Assembly (NCBI GenBank): GCA_022827325.1
Contig: JAJDTE010000003.1
Coordinates: 1 to 5,721, forward strand
Source: VYFG01 sp022827325
Lineage (GTDB): Bacteria; Pseudomonadota; Gammaproteobacteria; Arenicellales; Poriferihabitantaceae
Length of the DNA stretch: 5,721 nucleotides
Direction: 5' to 3'
Made by a program: the position numbers and the translations under genes. Positions within the stretch are counted from its first letter, which is position 1, and the number at the start of each line of letters is the position of its first letter. Below the pieces are notes generated by a model, which was not told the DNA's origin, made no database searches, and worked only from the letters and a program-made list of their open reading frames with translations. Shown one piece after another: positions 1 to 5,558 of this stretch.

Positions 1-1994
1 TCGGTCCCGAGGTATGAATCCGGCGAGAATGTCCGCCGGCCGATGACCCTGCCGACACGATCGATCAGGGTCAACTGCAGATCCGGATAGGGTTGTGAAA
101 ACCCTGCCTGGTTGACCAGTTTGACCGTAATGTTCAGCGCTCCGGGTACATCGGGGTGAAGCTCCACGCGCGTGTGGGTGATGGAGAAACTGTATGCATC
201 CCGCCTTGCGGGCAGTTCACACGCCGCGACGCGGCAGAACAGGGACAGGTAGGGGCGGAAGCGTTCGTCCTGGGCATACCGATCGACGAAATACGTGCGC
301 ACCTGCAGGCCCAGCATGAACAGGAAGCCAAGCGCCACCATGAACCATATGAGACCGGCAAGTGGATTCGGACGATCGGCAATATAGGCGTCCACGCCGT
401 TCATGGAGATGTTGCTCTGGGCCGGACGTCCCTTGTCCGGCGGGGCAGTTGCTTCCACCGGTTCAAAGGGATTGCGTTCCACCGTGTCGTCCGGGTCAAT
501 ATTGAACCAGTTCCCGGCGACGGGCTCCGGGGTGATCTCCAGATCGACCATTTTCTCCCCATCGGCCGGGGGCGACGGGCGCACGAGTTCCGCGAGGTTA
601 TTGTCCTTTGTCCCGGGTTCGGAAATTCGCTCGCCAGGTGCAGCAGGACCGTCATCGTCCATGGATGGGCCGTCGTTCACGAGGCCGTCATCCTGTGCCG
701 TCGGGTTGTCCGCATCCACTTCAGGCAGGACAGGTGCCTTGTCCTGCCCATCCAGGTCCGCAGCTTCCCCATGGACAGAATTTTCAGGTTCGTCCGCACT
801 ACTCCCGCCGGTCCAGATCGGATCGGAGGGCTCTCCTTCATCCTCGACAGGAACAGACATGGCGGGCTCAGCCGGATCCTCACCGGCCGGGTCCGTTTCA
901 TGACGGGTACCCGGGGCCTTGTATTCCCGGGCCGGAACGCCGACTCCATCGGGCAGGTCCTGCGCCATGTCCGGGGGGTTCCGCCCCATCCCGGCCGGCG
1001 GGTCATTCGCCCCCGTTCCGGGCAATACGGCCGGGGTGTACTGACCGGCCTCATCCGCAGCATCCCGGGAGATGCCGGATGCGTCAGCACTGCCCCCGCT
1101 CCCGTCGGCTTCCGACGAGTCAGGGCCGGGTTCCGTATCCGTTTCATCAGGCACGGAGTGGGCCTGACCGAACCGTTCCCATGCGTCTCCATTCGATCCA
1201 TCGACAGAATCCGGATCCTCGACATCCCTTGCCGGCATATCGTCATCCATGGACAGATTCCGTTCCGTCTTCCGGTAGCCCTGGTAGCCCTGCCCCGCCC
1301 ATACCGGCCCCTCTTCCGTATCCTCTCCGGGCGGATCAGTTGCGGAGCCCCGTGCATTCCCGTTCATACCATCCCGCCAGGCGGGAACATCGGGGCTACC
1401 GCCACGGTCCCCTACGGCCCCGGCTGATGAGAGTCCATGTTCCGTACCCGCCCCGGCAGGCGTTGCACGGTCGCTTTCCGCGGAAACACCGACATCCCCG
1501 TCCGGCCTGTCTCCAATGCCCGGACCCGCCTTTTCCCGTTCCGGCCCGGAATCCGTGGGCCGATTGTGCGCCATTCCCGGACTCCCTTGAACAGCCGATG
1601 CAACCGGATCTTCCTCCCTGTCGGCCGCATCAGGGGCGGACCAGTCGCTATTCTCTTCCCTGTCCGGGGTCGTCACCGGGCCAGGGGATTCGGCTGCATT
1701 GCCGCCGTTCCGACCCGTGTGGGAATCCGGGGAGTCCGATCCATCCATGCCGGGCCCCGTGGGGCCGCCTGGCACTGCGTGTTCCAGGCCGGAGCTCGCC
1801 TCTCTCCTGTCCGGGGCAGACCTTTCAAGCGGTATGTACCGGCCGGGGCCATCCTGCACCACGAAATTCCGCGTCACATCGAACAATTTCCGGCAGGTGC
1901 CGCAGCGTACTTCACCATTTCCCGTCCCGGATTCGGATACGCGGATGCTGAAAACCGTAAGACAGTACGGGCATCGGGTGTATTGCTTGTCCAC
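1..1994 (-). CDS. Zinc-ribbon and DUF3426 domain membrane protein with giant acidic linker (3' end cut by window)
   Basis: Translation from a GTG at 1994 gives 664 codons without a stop to the window edge. Residues 8-34 form an MJ0042-type zinc ribbon (C8-P-Y-C11 and C31-G-T-C34). Residues about 45-540 are a low-complexity linker rich in D, E, G, P, A and S, with only seven lysines and no cysteine, so probably disordered. Residues 545-564 are one hydrophobic helix (IWFMVALGFLFMLG core). From 565 on comes a DUF3426-like domain with a CRVAACELPARRD motif and a beta-rich part ending RRTFSPDSYLG. Topology is inferred: ribbon and linker cytoplasmic, C-terminal domain periplasmic. The family follows prmA in many gammaproteobacteria and its function is not established. 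Members I know are roughly 200-450 residues, so the linker is the oddity. The start is chosen because MDKQYTRCPYC matches the family N-terminus. No good Shine-Dalgarno precedes it, and the frame stays open back into prmA. Confidence 0.88.
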   Translation of the reverse strand, partial: MDKQYTRCPYCLTVFSIRVSESGTGNGEVRCGTCRKLFDVTRNFVVQDGPGRYIPLERSAPDRREASSGLEHAVPGGPTGPGMDGSDSPDSHTGRNGGNAAESPGPVTTPDREENSDWSAPDAADREEDPVASAVQGSPGMAHNRPTDSGPEREKAGPGIGDRPDGDVGVSAESDRATPAGAGTEHGLSSAGAVGDRGGSPDVPAWRDGMNGNARGSATDPPGEDTEEGPVWAGQGYQGYRKTERNLSMDDDMPARDVEDPDSVDGSNGDAWERFGQAHSVPDETDTEPGPDSSEADGSGGSADASGISRDAADEAGQYTPAVLPGTGANDPPAGMGRNPPDMAQDLPDGVGVPAREYKAPGTRHETDPAGEDPAEPAMSVPVEDEGEPSDPIWTGGSSADEPENSVHGEAADLDGQDKAPVLPEVDADNPTAQDDGLVNDGPSMDDDGPAAPGERISEPGTKDNNLAELVRPSPPADGEKMVDLEITPEPVAGNWFNIDPDDTVERNPFEPVEATAPPDKGRPAQSNISMNGVDAYIADRPNPLAGLIWFMVALGFLFMLGLQVRTYFVDRYAQDERFRPYLSLFCRVAACELPARRDAYSFSITHTRVELHPDVPGALNITVKLVNQAGFSQPYPDLQLTLIDRVGRVIGRRTFSPDSYLGT

Positions 1995-2037
1995 GGGAAA
2001 TTTGCCGGTCAGCCTCGTTTCATTTTCAGATATTACC

Positions 2038-2063
2038 CGTGAATCGTCCAGTGAGCATTCACG
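2038..2063 (-). repeat. Inverted repeat / RNA hairpin across the prmA stop codon
   Basis: Perfect 7-bp arms, CGTGAAT at 2057-2063 and ATTCACG at 2038-2044 read on the minus strand, flank a 12-nt loop. The stem includes the prmA stop codon (2059-2061) and lies in the intercistronic gap before the zinc-ribbon gene. No T tract follows, so it is not a standard intrinsic terminator. It could mark an RNA processing site, damp read-through, or be chance. Confidence 0.45.
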
Positions 2064-2982
2064 AACGGAAAGTCCCGGCCAATAGTACCCAGCCGGACTG
2101 TTCCACGCGGGAAAACTCCAGCAATCCCCGGTATGCATCCTCCACCTCATCCGCCTGATGTGTCAGGAATCCGCTCAGCAGAAGCAGGCCCTGTGGAGCG
2201 AGCAATTCGCACAGCCGGTCCCGGAGGGTCAACAGGGTGCTGCCCAGGATATTGGCAACGACAACGTCCGCCGGGGTCATCCCGCTTGCATGCGCCAGGT
2301 TTTCCGGCAGTACTGCAAGGATCCTCCCGGCACACTGGTTTACCCGGGCATTTTCAAGGCAGGCTTCCAGTGCGCGGGGATCAATGTCGGTCGCCACGGC
2401 ATCGGCTGCCCCCAGCTTCAGTGCGGCAATGGCAAGGATGCCCGAACCACAGCCATAGTCCAGAACACGTTTCCCGGCGAGATCCAGCCTGTCCATGTAC
2501 TCGAGACACATCCGGGTGGTCGGATGCGTCCCGGTGCCGAAAGCAAGTCCGGGATCGATGACGAGATTCACGGCGCCGGGATCCGGTGGCGCCAGCCAGC
2601 TCGGCACAACCCAAAGGCCCGGAGCAATCCTTTGCGGGACGAACATGTCAAGCCACGCCCTTTCCCAGTCCCGATCCTTCAGGGACGAAAACCTGACCGG
2701 ATGACCGGGCAACGTCCGGGCCAGGCTCTCCTCCAGGTCCGGAACGTCGGTTTCAGGTCCAAACAGTGCGACCAGGTTCTGCCGCAGCCACCGGGGTTCG
2801 TCCGGAAACGCTTCGTCGTAGGTATCCTCATCATCCGCGCTCTGGATGCTGACCGACAGGGCGCCGAGTCCATCCAGGGCGCCGATCGCCCGTTCCGCTT
2901 CCGCCTTGTCCAGGTTCAGGGAAACCTGCAGAAATTCCGTTTCCGGCTCCCCGGCAGATGGTCGACAGAGTTGCCCGCTCAT
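2059..2982 (-). CDS. prmA: Ribosomal protein L11 methyltransferase PrmA
   Basis: This 307-residue cytoplasmic enzyme uses S-adenosylmethionine to methylate ribosomal protein L11 (trimethylation in E. coli). The N-terminal L11-recognition domain covers about residues 17-120 (FLQVSLNLD start, KDRDWERAW at 102-110). The PrmA signature DPGLAFGTGTHPTT lies at 143-156, the SAM-binding motif I VLDYGCGSG at 173-181, the acidic motif II TDIDP at 198-202, and VVVANIL at 240-246. The usual NILAGPL reads NILGSTL here, a mild departure. The ATG overlaps the accC stop by four bases (ATGA), suggesting translational coupling. The N-terminus is about 14 residues longer than E. coli PrmA, but no ATG, GTG or TTG lies between the start and FLQ, so the overlap start is kept. 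Family length is about 293 residues, so the gene looks intact. Confidence 0.97.
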   Translation of the reverse strand: MSGQLCRPSAGEPETEFLQVSLNLDKAEAERAIGALDGLGALSVSIQSADDEDTYDEAFPDEPRWLRQNLVALFGPETDVPDLEESLARTLPGHPVRFSSLKDRDWERAWLDMFVPQRIAPGLWVVPSWLAPPDPGAVNLVIDPGLAFGTGTHPTTRMCLEYMDRLDLAGKRVLDYGCGSGILAIAALKLGAADAVATDIDPRALEACLENARVNQCAGRILAVLPENLAHASGMTPADVVVANILGSTLLTLRDRLCELLAPQGLLLLSGFLTHQADEVEDAYRGLLEFSRVEQSGWVLLAGTFRS

Positions 2983-4325
2983 CGGCCCAGCTTCTTTTCA
3001 AGGTAATGAATATCCTGACTGCCGGAAATGAAACCCGGATCGATGACCAGTTCACGGTGCAGCGGAATGTTCGTGCTGATGCCGTCGACCACCATTTCCT
3101 GCAATGCACCATGCATCCTGGTCAGCGCGTCACTGCGACTGATGCCATGGGTGATCAGCTTGCCGATCATGGAATCATAGTATGGCGGCACCTGGTAATT
3201 GCTGTAGACATGCGAGTCCACCCTGACGCCGGGCCCTCCCGCGATGTGATAGTTCGTGATCCGGCCCGGGGACGGGGTAAAGGTATAGGGGTCTTCAGCG
3301 TTGATGCGGCATTCGAATGCGTGGCCGGTGAAGCGGACGTCATCCTGCCGATAGCGCAGCGGCTGACCATCCGCTATCCGGATCTGTTCCTGGAGAAGAT
3401 CAATGCCCGTGATCATTTCGGTCACCGGGTGTTCAACCTGTATCCGGGTGTTCACCTCGATGAAGTAGAACTCTCCGTCCTCATAGAGAAACTCGAAAGT
3501 GCCCGCCCCGCGGTATCCCAGCTGGCGACAGGCCTCGGTGCAAAGACCCCCGATCCTGTCGCGCTGTGATTCCGTGATCCCCGGTGCAGGCGCCTCCTCG
3601 ATAACCTTCTGGTGACGGCGCTGCATGGAACAGTCCCGTTCTCCCAGGTGAATGACATTGCCATGGGAATCCGCGAGCACCTGGAATTCCACGTGCCGCG
3701 GCCTTTCAAGGAAGCGTTCCATGTAGAGGGTGTCATTGTTGAACGCGGCAGCAGCCTCCTTGCGCGTCAGGAGAACCGCCTGTTCCAGCGAAGCCTCGTC
3801 GTGGCACAAGCGCATGCCCTTGCCGCCGCCGCCGCCACTGGCCTTGATCATCAGCGGGAACCCGATCCTCTTTGCAGTCTCGAGTATATGCGTCCAATCC
3901 CCTGGGATCGGCCCGTTGGAGCCGGGGACACAGGTAATTCCCGCCCTGTCCATCAGTTGTATGGCTGAAATCTTGTCGCCGAGCATCCGGATCGTTTCCG
4001 CCCTGGGACCGACGAAGATGAAGCCGCTTTGCTCGACCCGCTCTGCGAAGTCGGCGTTTTCCGAAAGAAAGCCGTAACCCGGATGTATGGCATTCGCCTC
4101 GGTCACTTCCGCGGCGGAAATCACGGATGCGATATCCAGGTAGCTGGCGAAAGGTGGTGCCGGCCCGATACACACCGATTCATCCGCAAGCCTGACATAC
4201 TTGGCATCGCTGTCCGCCACGGAGTGGAGGGCCACGGTCTGGATGCCCAGCTGGCGGCAGGCCCGCAAAATCCTCAACGCGATCTCTCCGCGATTGGCAA
4301 TCACGAGCTTCTTGATATTCTCCAT
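2979..4325 (-). CDS. accC: Acetyl-CoA carboxylase biotin carboxylase subunit AccC
   Basis: AccC uses ATP and bicarbonate to carboxylate the biotin carried on AccB, the first half-reaction of acetyl-CoA carboxylase in fatty acid synthesis. The 448-residue length matches E. coli AccC (449). Visible landmarks are the N-terminal KLVIANRGEIALRI at 6-19, HPGYGFLSEN at 81-90, the glycine-rich ATP-grasp loop KASGGGGGKGM at 161-171, H211 and K240, metal-binding E278 and E290, the catalytic stretch EVNTRIQVEHP at 290-300 (N292, R294, Q296, E298), and R340 in FECRINAEDP. These sit two residues later than in E. coli and all are conserved. The ATG has a GGAG ribosome binding site with a 6-nt spacer (4332-4335). 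It follows accB by 14 nt and overlaps prmA by 4 nt. Nothing suggests damage. Confidence 0.99.
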   Translation of the reverse strand: MENIKKLVIANRGEIALRILRACRQLGIQTVALHSVADSDAKYVRLADESVCIGPAPPFASYLDIASVISAAEVTEANAIHPGYGFLSENADFAERVEQSGFIFVGPRAETIRMLGDKISAIQLMDRAGITCVPGSNGPIPGDWTHILETAKRIGFPLMIKASGGGGGKGMRLCHDEASLEQAVLLTRKEAAAAFNNDTLYMERFLERPRHVEFQVLADSHGNVIHLGERDCSMQRRHQKVIEEAPAPGITESQRDRIGGLCTEACRQLGYRGAGTFEFLYEDGEFYFIEVNTRIQVEHPVTEMITGIDLLQEQIRIADGQPLRYRQDDVRFTGHAFECRINAEDPYTFTPSPGRITNYHIAGGPGVRVDSHVYSNYQVPPYYDSMIGKLITHGISRSDALTRMHGALQEMVVDGISTNIPLHRELVIDPGFISGSQDIHYLEKKLGR

Positions 4326-4331
4326 GGAACT

Positions 4332-4335
4332 CTCC
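4332..4335 (-). promoter_or_regulatory. accC ribosome binding site
   Basis: GGAG lies 6 nt before the accC ATG inside the 14-nt accB-accC gap. The sequence and spacing are the same as at accB, which may help keep the two subunits in balance; that last point is inference. Confidence 0.75.
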
Positions 4336-4339
4336 GGGA

Positions 4340-4792
4340 TCAGCCAATCAGGAAGAGTGGCTCTCCATATTCCACCGGGTCACCGTTGTTCTTGTAGATC
4401 ACCCGGATCACGCCGTCGGATTCGGACTCGATCTGGTTGAAGGTCTTCATGGCTTCGACAATGCAAAGGGTCTGCCCGGCCAGGACAGTGCTGCCCACCT
4501 CGACGAACGGACCCGCCTCCGGGGACGGGGCATTGTAATAGGTGCCTACCATGGGTGATTCCACGATCGTGCCGCCGGGAAACTCGTCGGCGGGGGACCC
4601 GGTCTGCTCGGTGGGCGGGGTTTCGCCGATGGCCGGTCCGACGGCGACGGCATGCTCGTGCGGTATCGTCGCCGGCGCCGGCCTGCCTGCGCGGCTCAGC
4701 CGGATGGTGTTGTCGCCCTCGGTGATTTCCATCTCAATCAGGGCTGACTCTTCCAGGAGTTCAATGAGCTTCTTGATTTTTCTCAAATCCAC
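4340..4792 (-). CDS. accB: Acetyl-CoA carboxylase biotin carboxyl carrier protein AccB
   Basis: This 150-residue protein carries covalently bound biotin between AccC and the carboxyltransferase subunits. The conserved N-terminal segment MDLRKIKKLIELLEES is followed by a Pro/Ala/Glu/Gly-rich flexible linker at about 35-72. The biotinyl domain spans about 74-150: SPMVGTYYNAPSPEAGPF contains the bacterial AccB thumb, and EAMK at 113-116 places the biotinylated lysine at K116. The residue after it is threonine rather than the methionine of E. coli; EAMKT occurs in other proteobacterial AccB proteins as I recall, so function should be kept. The start is GTG at 4792, supported by the family N-terminus and by GGAG 6 nt upstream. 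The gene lies 24 nt after aroQ and 14 nt before accC. Autoregulation by AccB is known in E. coli, but I see no specific evidence for it here. Confidence 0.98.
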   Translation of the reverse strand: MDLRKIKKLIELLEESALIEMEITEGDNTIRLSRAGRPAPATIPHEHAVAVGPAIGETPPTEQTGSPADEFPGGTIVESPMVGTYYNAPSPEAGPFVEVGSTVLAGQTLCIVEAMKTFNQIESESDGVIRVIYKNNGDPVEYGEPLFLIG

Positions 4793-4798
4793 AATGTT

Positions 4799-4802
4799 CT
4801 CC
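4799..4802 (-). promoter_or_regulatory. accB ribosome binding site
   Basis: GGAG ends 6 nt before the GTG at 4792 in the short aroQ-accB gap. It settles the choice of GTG, since no ATG lies nearby in frame and the family begins MD(I/L)RKIKKL. Confidence 0.75.
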
Positions 4803-4816
4803 GGAATTGGGGCGTG

Positions 4817-5305
4817 TCAGCGCCGTTGGCACAAATAGGCCACTGCCTCTTTCAGCGCGAATTCGTATCCTCGGACGCCCAAACCTGCAATCACCCCCAC
4901 AGCCAGATCGGAAAGATAGGAATGCCGCCGAAACGGTTCCCGTGCGTGCACATTGGACAGGTGAACCTCGATAAAGGGAATGCCTACCGCAGCGAGTGCA
5001 TCCCGTACGGCGACACTGGTGTGGGTGAAGGCGGCCGGGTTGATCACGATGAAACCAACGCCTTCATCCGGCGCCTGCTGAATCCAGGATACCAGTTCAT
5101 GCTCGGCGTTGGTCTGGCGGCACTCCACCTGCAGGCTGACGTCACCGGCAGTGGAAGCCGTGCCGCCGGCCAGTTCCCCGGCAAGGCTCTCCAGCCGCCC
5201 GTTGATTTCCGACAGCGTGACGTTGCCGTAATGCTGCGGCTCCCGGTTCCCGAGGAGATTCAGATTTGGCCCGTGCAGAACAAGAATACGGTGATCGGCA
5301 GACAT
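4817..5305 (-). CDS. aroQ: Type II 3-dehydroquinate dehydratase AroQ
   Basis: AroQ dehydrates 3-dehydroquinate to 3-dehydroshikimate in the cytosolic shikimate pathway; type II enzymes form dodecamers. From the ATG at 5305 the protein has 162 residues, against about 145-150 usually. Active-site landmarks are present: HGPNLNLLG at 11-19, N14, R21 of NREP, Y26, N89 of INPAAFTHTS, E113 and H115 of EVHLSN, and the AREPFRRHS substrate-binding stretch at 121-129. The extra length is an insertion of about 11 residues near 44-54 (GELAGGTASTAGD), between the first helix and second strand, away from the catalytic loop. A TTG at 5314 would add three residues, but the ATG gives the normal distance to ILVLHGPN. 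No clear Shine-Dalgarno precedes either start. It appears to be the first gene of the acc operon. Confidence 0.97.
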   Translation of the reverse strand: MSADHRILVLHGPNLNLLGNREPQHYGNVTLSEINGRLESLAGELAGGTASTAGDVSLQVECRQTNAEHELVSWIQQAPDEGVGFIVINPAAFTHTSVAVRDALAAVGIPFIEVHLSNVHAREPFRRHSYLSDLAVGVIAGLGVRGYEFALKEAVAYLCQRR

Positions 5306-5334
5306 CGAAAGCAATCGGAATCAGTTGCGGCTGG

Positions 5335-5363
5335 ATTATCTCAATTTGTCCATTTGCTGTCCA
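5335..5363 (-). promoter_or_regulatory. Probable sigma70 promoter for the aroQ-accBC-prmA operon
   Basis: On the minus strand TGGACA (5358-5363, one base off TTGACA) is followed by a 17-bp spacer and GATAAT (5335-5340, one base off TATAAT). A TGA just before the -10 box fits an extended -10 (TGn) element. Transcription should start near 5328, leaving an aroQ leader of about 22 nt. An AT-rich stretch lies upstream. This is the best promoter I see by eye in the spacer; it is not proven. Confidence 0.6.
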
Positions 5364-5372
5364 CTTCAGTGC

Positions 5373-5387
5373 ATTTTCGATGAAAAT
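5373..5387. repeat. Perfect 6-3-6 inverted repeat upstream of the aroQ promoter
   Basis: ATTTTC and GAAAAT arms flank a 3-bp centre (GAT on the plus strand). The site is centred near 5380, about 17 bp upstream of the -35 box. Its symmetry and position suit an operator or activator site, and its A/T content could also act as an UP element. No regulator can be assigned from sequence alone. Confidence 0.4.
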
Positions 5388-5460
5388 TAGCGCAATTTCG
5401 TGACATTTGTGGATTTTCGGGCAATTGTTAGAACCGATTTCCGGTCACCTCAGGCATTCG

Positions 5461-5489
5461 CTGGATCCGCAGGCAACACGCGGAGCCAG
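5461..5489 (-). repeat. Strong stem-loop, second of two tandem hairpins after the lrp-like gene
   Basis: Read on the minus strand, CTGG-C-TCCGC pairs with GCGGA-T-CCAG: nine Watson-Crick pairs interrupted by one C/T mismatch, closing a 9-nt loop. It begins 1 nt after the preceding hairpin. No T tract follows. It may form the 3' end of the upstream regulator transcript, or be the domain VI counterpart if the preceding hairpin is a group II intron relic. Confidence 0.45.
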
Positions 5490-5490
5490 G

Positions 5491-5518
5491 GAACCGCGCA
5501 TCGGCCCGCACACGGCTC
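5491..5518 (-). repeat. Hairpin resembling a shortened group II intron domain V
   Basis: On the minus strand GAGCCGTGTG pairs with TGCGCGGTTC over ten positions (six Watson-Crick, four G-U) around an 8-nt loop. The GAGCCG...CGGTTC base, with AGC opposite GTT, is the hallmark of group II intron domain V, and the preceding GGA also fits. It is 28 nt instead of 34 and lacks the typical bulge and GNRA tetraloop. No reverse transcriptase lies in the window. It may be a degraded relic or a chance hairpin. Confidence 0.3.
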
Positions 5519-5558
5519 TCCGGGCGCTCTCTGATCGGTCTTTTTCCTGAAATGGCGA

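Noticed and set aside
677..1357. Minus-strand open frame of 226 codons within the linker region
   Set aside because: It is in a different frame from the zinc-ribbon/DUF3426 gene, which reads through continuously with domains on both sides; this frame is Arg/Pro/Met-rich noise.
156..1427. Plus-strand open frame of 423 codons
   Set aside because: It is antisense to the zinc-ribbon/DUF3426 gene, has no recognisable domain, and is Arg/Pro/Ile rich as expected from reading GC-rich minus-strand codons backwards.
1650..1820. Recurrent TGTCCGGGG words suggesting a tandem repeat
   Set aside because: The copies are irregularly spaced and are explained by repeated Pro-Asp codons (CCGGAC) in the linker; no repeat unit is preserved.
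608..1951. Plus-strand open frame of 447 codons
   Set aside because: Its product is a Pro/His/Ser/Arg-rich low-complexity string overlapping both the other plus-strand frame and the real minus-strand gene; no family resemblance.
2026..2058. Ten-codon minus-strand frame starting ATG right after the prmA stop (TGAATG)
   Set aside because: It is too short, its start overlaps the hairpin, no family is recognisable and there is no separate ribosome binding site.
2158..3006. Plus-strand open frame of 282 codons
   Set aside because: It lies wholly opposite prmA, whose motifs are unambiguous; the translated product matches nothing known to me.
4814..5383. Plus-strand open frame of 189 codons
   Set aside because: It lies opposite aroQ and its promoter region; aroQ has all its catalytic residues, so this is a shadow.
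5433..5446. ACCG-N5-CGGT inverted repeat in the spacer
   Set aside because: Arms are only 4 bp in GC-rich DNA and it lies far from the promoter; expected by chance.
5519..5558. Search for a rho-independent terminator immediately after the Lrp-like gene
   Set aside because: The run of A (GGAAAAAGACC) on the minus strand gives no U tract, and no GC stem followed by Us is present there or after the tandem hairpins.
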